Shown piece after piece: positions 57,539 to 64,000 of a stretch of 64,000 nt of DNA. Positions within the stretch are counted from its first letter, which is position 1. The number at the start of each line of letters is the position of its first letter. Below the pieces are notes generated by a model. It had not been told where the DNA came from, ran no database searches, and worked only from the letters and a program-made list of their open reading frames with translations. The stretch is taken from contig NC_059505.1 in assembly GCF_914767665.1 (NCBI RefSeq), positions 36,081,506 through 36,145,505 of the forward strand. The letters run 5' to 3'. Origin of the DNA: Harmonia axyridis (lineage: Eukaryota; Arthropoda; Insecta; Coleoptera; Coccinellidae). Made by a program: the position numbers and the translations under genes.

Positions 57539-57776
57539 CACTGCTTGGCTTGATATTCTAGCTACTTGGCTCAAGCTCAAAGAGCTTGAGCTTGACTTGA
57601 AATCAACTCAAGTTCAAGTCAAGTAGTAGTTTTTCAATGTCAAGTCAAACATTTATTTATCAAGTACTTGATTTGAAATTGAAAAACTAATACTTGACTT
57701 GAACTTACGTTGATTTCAACTCAAACTCAAGATACTTGAACTTGAGCCAAATGGCTTGAATATCAAGCCAAACCGT
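57539..57776. mobile_element. CAAG/CTTG-rich MITE (hAT-like)
   Basis: The ends CACTGCTTGGCTTGATATTC and the mirror of TACGGTTTGGCTTGATATTC face each other across 238 bp made up almost wholly of CTTGA/TCAAG words. The same words fill the subterminal regions of the hAT fragment at 60756-61565, so this MITE probably depended on that element's transposase. Arrays of short subterminal motifs are a known feature of hAT elements, where transposase binds. Confidence 0.7.
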
Positions 57777-58136
57777 AAGTATCAATATCAATAAATGGAA
57801 AAATTAACAAATAAAAAAGGAATAAATGACAATTGGTGATTAAGAAAAATTTGTAATTCCATGATAATGAAAAAATTGAAATAATTGAGATACGCTTGGA
57901 AAACCTTTCAATTCCCAAAGTGATATAAAAAAAGATACATTTTTCGTGAATCAATCAATGAGTTTATGCTAAACTGGTATACGAAGGTTTCTTCCAAAAA
58001 TTGAAAAACAGGCGATTTCTGCAAGAAACAAAATGAATCTGCACTGAAGCACCTTGTGAGAAAGGAAGTGTAAACCCTTAAATTCGATTCTTAGAATGTT
58101 TGGAGCAACCTAAAGGTTAGAAATACCTATAAGCAT
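57777..58136. other. No gene recognised
   Basis: AT-rich spacer. Confidence 0.4.
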
Positions 58137-58606
58137 CAGTTCCCCAATCGGTAAGTAAAGTCTCCTTTACAAATGAAACATGTTCCATAAACCAATTTTA
58201 TGGTTAAAAAAAGCCTTGAAGCGTATTTCATCATAAAGTTCGGATAGTGGCACTTTATGGCAAGAAAAAGGATTCTTTTGTTCACGCATGCTCTCATTGA
58301 AATTATTATACGTATTTGAAAATTGGTAATTAGGTACCTTCGTTTACTTTCACTCTATACACAGAAAACCATACCGATTCTTCTTCTTTTTTCGACATAA
58401 TTTCAATGTATAATATTACCAATTGGAAGCAATAAATTACTAGTTCTCAGAATAGCCAACCCTAGGAAACTTGACAGTTACGAAAAAAGGAAGTTTCCTC
58501 CAAAAGACCATGTTTATGGAACCGGAGGCAAGCTTTTTTTGAAGGCGACTTTATAATAAAGAGGTCTTTTCCAAAAGGAGCCTTTTCGCATGGATTATGG
58601 AACTGG
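58137..58606 (+). mobile_element. MITE family H, copy 1
   Basis: A 470-bp element whose ends, CAGTTCCCCAAT and ATTATGGAACTGG, are inverted. The interior shares TTACTTTCACTCTATACAC, the ACTAGTTCTCAGARTAGCCA block and ACCCTAGGAAA with copy 2 in the same order and orientation. Confidence 0.7.
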
Positions 58607-59140
58607 ATTTGAGCGACTCAATTTGCAGACTAACATATTCGAAGAAAAATTTTTTTGGCCTCCGTTTTCGCCCGATCACCAGCAGTTGTTATATTTGCGT
58701 TTAATTCCCCGAAGTCTCCGCCGAAGAGCCCAACATTGGCCGCTGAAGGCAGAAACGAGGGAGCTGATTTAATTGTGTCCGTTGCGCGCTGGATACAGAG
58801 ATGGCAACCATTTGTCATTCGCCCCACCCTAGCAGCAAGTGCGAAACAAGAGAACATCGGAAATCACGGACGGTCTTGCCAATCCCGCCGATTTATCGGC
58901 GGAAACGGCCGTTTTCAAAACGACGCGTCGATTGATGAAGGTTCCGTACAGTACGTTTTTATTTTTAGGCCAATCGAGGAAACGAAGCTGGAGCGCCAGC
59001 AATTTATCGGTAATCGCCCAGAAAAATTGATCACGAATCGGCAACTCTTAATTCGCCAGTCATCTTATACGATTCTTGATGAATTTTGTCGCGTGGAAAA
59101 GTCTTCTCATTCGCTATTCGGCCAATATATAGAGAAAGAG
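58607..59140 (+). other. GC-richer island between two family H elements
   Basis: Unique sequence with CpG dinucleotides. The longest frame (58655-59152) opens at a non-ATG codon and reads PAVVIFAFNSPKSPPKSPTL and further; it runs into copy 2 of the MITE. No domain is recognised, and both strands have comparable open frames, so coding potential is unproven. It may be a conserved regulatory element or an exon. Confidence 0.3.
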
Positions 59141-59627
59141 CCAGTTTCATAAACGAAAGTAAAGTCCCCTTTTCTGTGAGAAGTTTGCTTTATGAATGAA
59201 ACGTTTGTTATGAACCAATTTTGAGGTTAGAAAAAGGTTTGAAGTGTCCTTCCTCATAAAGTCCCGATTTTGGCCCTTCATGGCAAGAAAGGGATGACTA
59301 CAAAACACAACCTCATCGCACGTTTTTCTCTACCACACAAACTTTTTTGTTAAAATTATCATATTTGAAATTAAGGACCTTCATTTACTTTCACTTAATA
59401 CACAAAATTTCAATTTCTATGAAATATTATCAAATACAGACAATAAATCACTAGTTCTCAGAGTAGCCAACCCTAGGAAATTTAACACTTACGAATAAAA
59501 GAAAGCTTTCTCTAAAAGACAGTCGGAATATGTTCATGAAACCGTAGCCACTTTCAAGCTCCATATAAAGGCGACTTTCTAACGATCTTTACCAAGAGTA
59601 GGCTTTTAGGTTGGATTATGAAACTGG
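59141..59627 (+). mobile_element. MITE family H, copy 2
   Basis: A 487-bp element with 12-bp perfect inverted ends, CCAGTTTCATAA and TTATGAAACTGG. No clear target duplication flanks it. It is less diverged at its ends than copy 1. Confidence 0.75.
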
Positions 59628-59989
59628 TCCTAAGACATCAGAAATATAAAATTTCAGAATTGTCGCCAAGACGAACAACGAAATTTTACAAAAACAAGTC
59701 AGTTCACTTTTTTTTTAAATAGCCACGGCAGTAAAAAATTGAGTGAGATTTCACAAGATAAGTCTGTCGACAAAGAGTACAATTTTTGTTGGAAAAAAAA
59801 GGACCAATGTAGAATCCTGTTTCAAAGTCACGTTTGAGGAAGTAGAATTGCTTCATTCAAAATAGTATATTCTAAAACAAGTTTCGGAATTGACGCCTAT
59901 TCCAAAACGAATGCGAAATTCGAAAACGAGCGAGTTTTCGAACGCATGAGTGTTGGTAATGCCTTCTGCAACGAGTATTAGACGATATT

Positions 59990-60411
59990 TTCTCTATTTC
60001 AGTCAAGTTTTGTGAAATATTTCGAAATTCAATGAAAAATTCAGATTGCACATCCTAGTGAATTTTGTATTGAATCTGTTACGAGAATTGACAGATTACG
60101 GAATTTGAATCGTAAGTTTCGAACTTTGAAATAATTCATAATTAAGCATTGAATTCGTTAATTATGGATGACGAAATCGATTTAATAGCGCCAGAATTAA
60201 GAGAAATTGCGAATAATGTTGAAAATCACTTCACTCTATCCAAATTATATTATATTGACAATTGACGTGCGTTGAAATTTTATAGGATCGAAAATCAGAC
60301 AATCACCAAACGAAAAATATAACTAAAAACAATGCTGTAATGAGTTCATTACAGCACTGGTTTCAGAACTGTAATGAACTCATTGCGATACTGAAATAGA
60401 GAAATGAATTT
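59990..60411 (+). mobile_element. Family D repeat with recombinase-like N-terminal block
   Basis: From ATTTTCTCTATTTCAGTCAA to ACTGAAATAGAGAAA, inverted ends. The ATG at 60164 opens MDDEIDLIAPELREIANNVE followed by NHFTLSKLYYIDN and a stop. A palindrome CTGTAATGAGTTCATTACAG lies near the 3' end. The sequence to the left (59880-59990, 'CGAAAACGAGCGAGTTTTCG') recurs beside the copy at 62446. Confidence 0.6.
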
Positions 60412-60755
60412 AAATTTAGTCAAGCCCAGAACTCTTAAGATCAACCGAGTTAACTTTCAAACTGATTCTAGCGAGGATTTTTTTCGGGACTTTCGAGCAG
60501 CCAGCATCACTTTAAAATGGCCTCATTCGAACAGATAGCATGGCTTGTTTTAGTATTTCATAGTTTTATTTTATTGGAAATCCCATTGTAACGCATTAAT
60601 TTTTCAGAAATCCTCTTAAAATATATTATCCTCTAAAACCGTCAATTCTTGGATTCTTCAATACTGTCATTTAACGGCAAGATAACAATTGCCATCAGCA
60701 GAAAATACAAGTTACTAAATAGTCCCCATTTTATATGTTTTTGTTTGGTGGTTAA
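60412..60755. other. No gene recognised
   Basis: AT-rich spacer before the hAT fragment. Confidence 0.4.
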
Positions 60756-61565
60756 GAGGGATTCATCAAGCCAAGTAGCTTGACATTTTAACCAACTACT
60801 TGACTTGCAAATCAAGCCCGTGAAAAATTATATACTTGAGGTTGACTCGACTTGATTTTAGATATTTATTGCTTGACTTGATATCAAGCTACTTGATATT
60901 ACTTGCGCTTGATATGCACGCGTCGCAAGCCATATATTTCTGCAATCTTGTGCGCGCTTAGACTAAATAAAGGGGTTCCTTGAGCGCCGAGAGACTGAAG
61001 CATTTGCCAGTCTGACTTTATTAGTTGTTTTCTCACATTTCTATGAAATCTATCGGTAGATTTTTCTAGTTTCAGAAATATCTTTCCAAACTTAGTCAAA
61101 ATGGATAAGGATTTTTTATCAACGCCAGCATATTCAGCTCCTGTTGAAAGACAATTTTCCAGAGCCGCTCGTACAGTTACAAAAACCTGCAATAGGTTAG
61201 GCGACAAATCTATAAGATGCTTCATGTGGCTTAGATCTTGGATGGAAAATTATGAAATCAAACGAATCCTGGAGGTTTCTCGATATTAAGAAACTTAATT
61301 TTTTTCAATTTTTAATTTTGTTATGATTTATAGTGATTTAATTTATGTTTCTATTCAAAAAAAGTTGATATTTTCGGTTCTTTCATACAATAAGTTTAAT
61401 AAATAAAAGTGTTTTTGCAAGGTTCCTTCTCATTTCATCATTCTTTCATTGATGTGACACTACACAATAAAACTGCTAAAAATCAAGTAGCTTGATATGA
61501 TTCAAATACTCGATAAATAAATACTTGACTTGAAATCAAGTCATGTTCAAGCGGTGAATCCCTAG
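60756..61565 (+). mobile_element. hAT element remnant with C-terminal dimerisation domain
   Basis: The ends carry AGGGATTCATCAAGCC on the left and the mirror of GCGGTGAATCCCTAG on the right. Subterminal arrays of CTTGA words lie at 60775-60910 and 61475-61560. The middle encodes the end of a hAT transposase: RNIFPNLVKMDKDFLSTPAY then SAPVERQFSRAARTVTKTCN, RLGDKSIRCFMWLRSW, ending at 61289. This is the hAT dimerisation signature (TPAxSAPVERxFS...R.RL). The rest of the transposase is deleted. Target duplications are not clear. Confidence 0.8.
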
Positions 61566-61589
61566 TGGTATTTTCTTCAGCTGACAACT

Positions 61590-62090
61590 TTGTTGTCGAA
61601 ACGTGCGTCAAACGCTAATAAACAAAAGAACGGCTACTCCATCCCTCAAATCTCTCGGTTTCCGCCACTAGAATCAGCATGAATCGGCAACGTCGATCGG
61701 AGGCCCTTGAAGCAGCCAAGTTCGTACTATACGATAGACCTGCAATGCGATGTAAAATGTGTAAACTTGCGGGGGGTGGAGTGGGGGGTGTTGGTTGTGC
61801 ACGGAGGGGTGGATGGCCGGGTCGCGCGGCCATTGACTCCCACAGGATGCGCTCCTGTTATGGCACACTGGCCCAGTTTTCCCGATTCCCAAGCCAGAAA
61901 CGGGGACAGATATACGTTTCTGTACAAGCTTCTCGTGCTGCTTCACGCCCTTTCAGGCCCGGAACCTGTTATTAAACAGTTCATCCGGTGTTTATTGGCG
62001 CGGATCACCAAGAATCGAAGGACCAGCGGACGGTCGGATTCAAGCAGTTTTGACGAGGAATTTTTTGTAACGTGTTAAATGAAATTACGT
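61590..62090. other. GC-rich island, unidentified
   Basis: The most GC-rich 450 bp at this end of the window, with a G-run stretch at 61770-61830. Frames on both strands are open over 90-120 codons, as expected for GC-rich DNA with few stop codons. None has a recognised motif; the plus frame opening at 61707 (TTG) reads YTFLYKLLVLLHALSGPEPV near its end. It could be a promoter or first exon, or a conserved element. Confidence 0.3.
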
Positions 62091-62445
62091 GGTTAGGATC
62101 ATTGTAACAGGCGACTCTTATTTGGACTAAGCCAACGTTTCGAATATATATTTAGACATCATCTATGGCTACAAAGAAAATAAACAAAATCTAATGTGGT
62201 ATATAACTACAATGCCTGGAATGCTTAAAATGTTACATAGTGTAATCGAAACAACTCCTGAAAATGCTAATTAAACAACAGAAATACGATTGCGATGAAA
62301 GATTCAGGAATAGTAAATTATAAAACAAGTTGCAGAATGGGCTCCTATTCCAACACGAATGCGAAATTCGAAAACGAGTTTTCGAAACCAGGAGTGTTGG
62401 AATGCCTTCTGCAACGAATAATAGACAATATTTCTCTATTTCAGT
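62091..62445. other. No gene recognised
   Basis: The last 120 bp (from about 62330) are the hairpin-rich sequence that accompanies family D repeats, with CGAAAACGAGTTTTCG. Confidence 0.4.
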
Positions 62446-62851
62446 CAAGTTTTGTGAAATATTGTCGAAATACAATGAAATATTCAGATAATACATCCTA
62501 GTGACTTTTGTATTGTATCTTGGCAATTGATGTGACTGTTACGAAAATTAACAGATTACGGAATTTGAATTTGAATCGTACGTTTCGAATTTTGAAATAT
62601 TTCATAATTATGCATTAAATTCGTGAATAATGCCTGACGAAATCGATTTAACACCACCAGAATTAAGAGCAATTGCGAATAACTTTGCAAATCATTTCAC
62701 TACATCCAAATGATATTATATTCACAATTGACGTCTGATGAACTTTGATAGTATCGGAAATCAGTTTTGACAACCACAAAACGAAAAATATAACTGAAAA
62801 CAATGCTGTAATGAGTTCATTACAGCGAAACGAAACTGAAATAGAGAATAG
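62446..62851 (+). mobile_element. Family D repeat, third long copy
   Basis: Inverted ends ATTTCTCTATTTCAGT and ACTGAAATAGAGAATA. The ATG at 62631 opens MPDEIDLTPPELRAIANNFA then NHFTTSK, where the frame is soon lost. The similarity between copies is at least as good over these codons as elsewhere, which suggests the repeat was derived from a coding element. The C-terminal half contains the ATGAGTTCATTACAG palindrome. Confidence 0.6.
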
Positions 62852-64000
62852 TGGAAATATAGAAAATGGAAAAAAGAGACATCAGAGATATGATTTTCAT
62901 AGAACTGAATAAGACCGCCAATTTCAGAACCGATGCACAAAATCTAAGTCAAATATACGCTAATTTATTGAACAGATATCGGGAATTCTATAACCCATAA
63001 ATATGTTGACATATGACATCTGTGTGACAATCAAAATGTTGCTCATTCAACAGTTTGTGCTGACAGTGATTGGCAATTTTGGAATTGACTTATTAATATG
63101 TATGTTATTCAATTAACAAACTATTACTGTTAATTCCCAATATTCTCTGTACCCAAACAAATCAAATAAAAACAAAATGAATTTTCCCCCGAAATATGTT
63201 ATTGGTTGCAATAATTAATTGTTTCACCACTATGGCTTCATCAGGCTACATTTTCTAACTGATGTCTGTCAAAAAATGAATTCTAATGAACACACAGTGG
63301 AGCGAAACAATTGTTGTTTCCGTCAAGTAAGGACTGAATCCATTGAATACCCAAACAAATCATTTTTATTCTACTAAATGAACTTGGTGAGCAAATATTT
63401 TAAACTTCGACTTTGTTACCTTTTATTCATTTCTTTATGAACTTACACTTATTTTGTTTTTTTTTTCTGTAGCTTTAATACAGTCTAAATGAAAACACGA
63501 AAAGTTGCTCTGTCTAAATTGGTCGTCTGTTTTCAATTGTCCTAACCCTGTAATTTGAACTTCAACAACTTGAACTTCAAGGACTTGGAAGTACCGAATA
63601 TATTTCTATGGCACACACATACAACTATGTATTTTGATGGTAGAATATGCTAGATTATAGATTTTGAAAGCCACTTCTGTGATGTAAAAATAGGACTGCG
63701 CATGCAGATGTTGTATGGAAAAAAAATTGAAAAAATACAAATGTTAACATCATTATCTGGTAAACGAAACGTTTGCGAAGTCCTCTATGGAATGTCTTCT
63801 TGAAATCATACCTTTATTTTCATTGTATCTCCAATTCAGAAACACTCCGTATACCATGTTGAATTAGTAATTGACACATATTTCTCAAAGTTTTGATAAT
63901 TTTACCCGTAATAGATATTTTTCCATGATCACCTACATTCCAAGATAAAATAACAGCAGATGACAATAAGGCAAATGTATTCTTAAAAAGAATAAGCGTT
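62852..64000. other. No gene recognised
   Basis: AT-rich sequence to the end of the window without a supported gene or repeat. Confidence 0.4.

Noticed and set aside
61615..62078. ORFs of 72-123 codons on both strands in the GC-rich island
   Set aside because: Simultaneous open frames on both strands are expected from the composition; no domain is recognisable.

Overview
The window is eukaryotic nuclear DNA, AT-rich and intron-bearing, and most likely comes from an insect. The spliced genes have short GT-AG introns (about 50-170 bp, up to 240 or more in IDH). Mariner, hAT, Jockey-type and MITE relics of insect type fill the space between them. A beetle is a guess from overall texture; nothing in the sequence proves the order.

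Two kinds of region alternate. From 1 to about 42 kb there is little host coding sequence. This part holds mobile-element relics: four mariner copies of one family, two different hAT elements, non-LTR retrotransposon 3' ends, five copies of a roughly 570-bp MITE with 8-bp target duplications, several foldback elements, and a dispersed repeat with a 'CTGAAAATTTCAAGT' core. In the middle (22.8-27.5 kb) is the most striking object: a head-to-tail array of about 182-bp units, each carrying one tRNA-Lys(CTT) gene on the minus strand. There are 17 intact copies and one broken copy, which is interrupted by a 5'-truncated Jockey-like retrotransposon. The whole array sits inside one copy of the dispersed repeat, whose two halves flank it.

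From 42 to 50 kb lies a compact gene cluster. It contains an acidic first exon of an unidentified gene (minus), a three-exon Mpv17/PMP22-family gene (plus), a seven-exon mitochondrial-type NADP-dependent isocitrate dehydrogenase (minus), and a four-exon SLC25A34/35-type mitochondrial carrier (minus). All three identified products are mitochondrial or peroxisomal by family. The Mpv17 and IDH genes are convergent, with about 120 bp between their stop codons.

From 50 to 64 kb the window is again AT-rich. It holds a CAAG-rich hAT fragment and its MITE, a pair of long direct-repeat elements, and repeats carrying a tyrosine-recombinase-like N-terminal fragment. A few higher-GC islands have no assigned function. 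Exon boundaries were set by hand from splice dinucleotides, reading phase and family resemblance; no transcript or database evidence was available.
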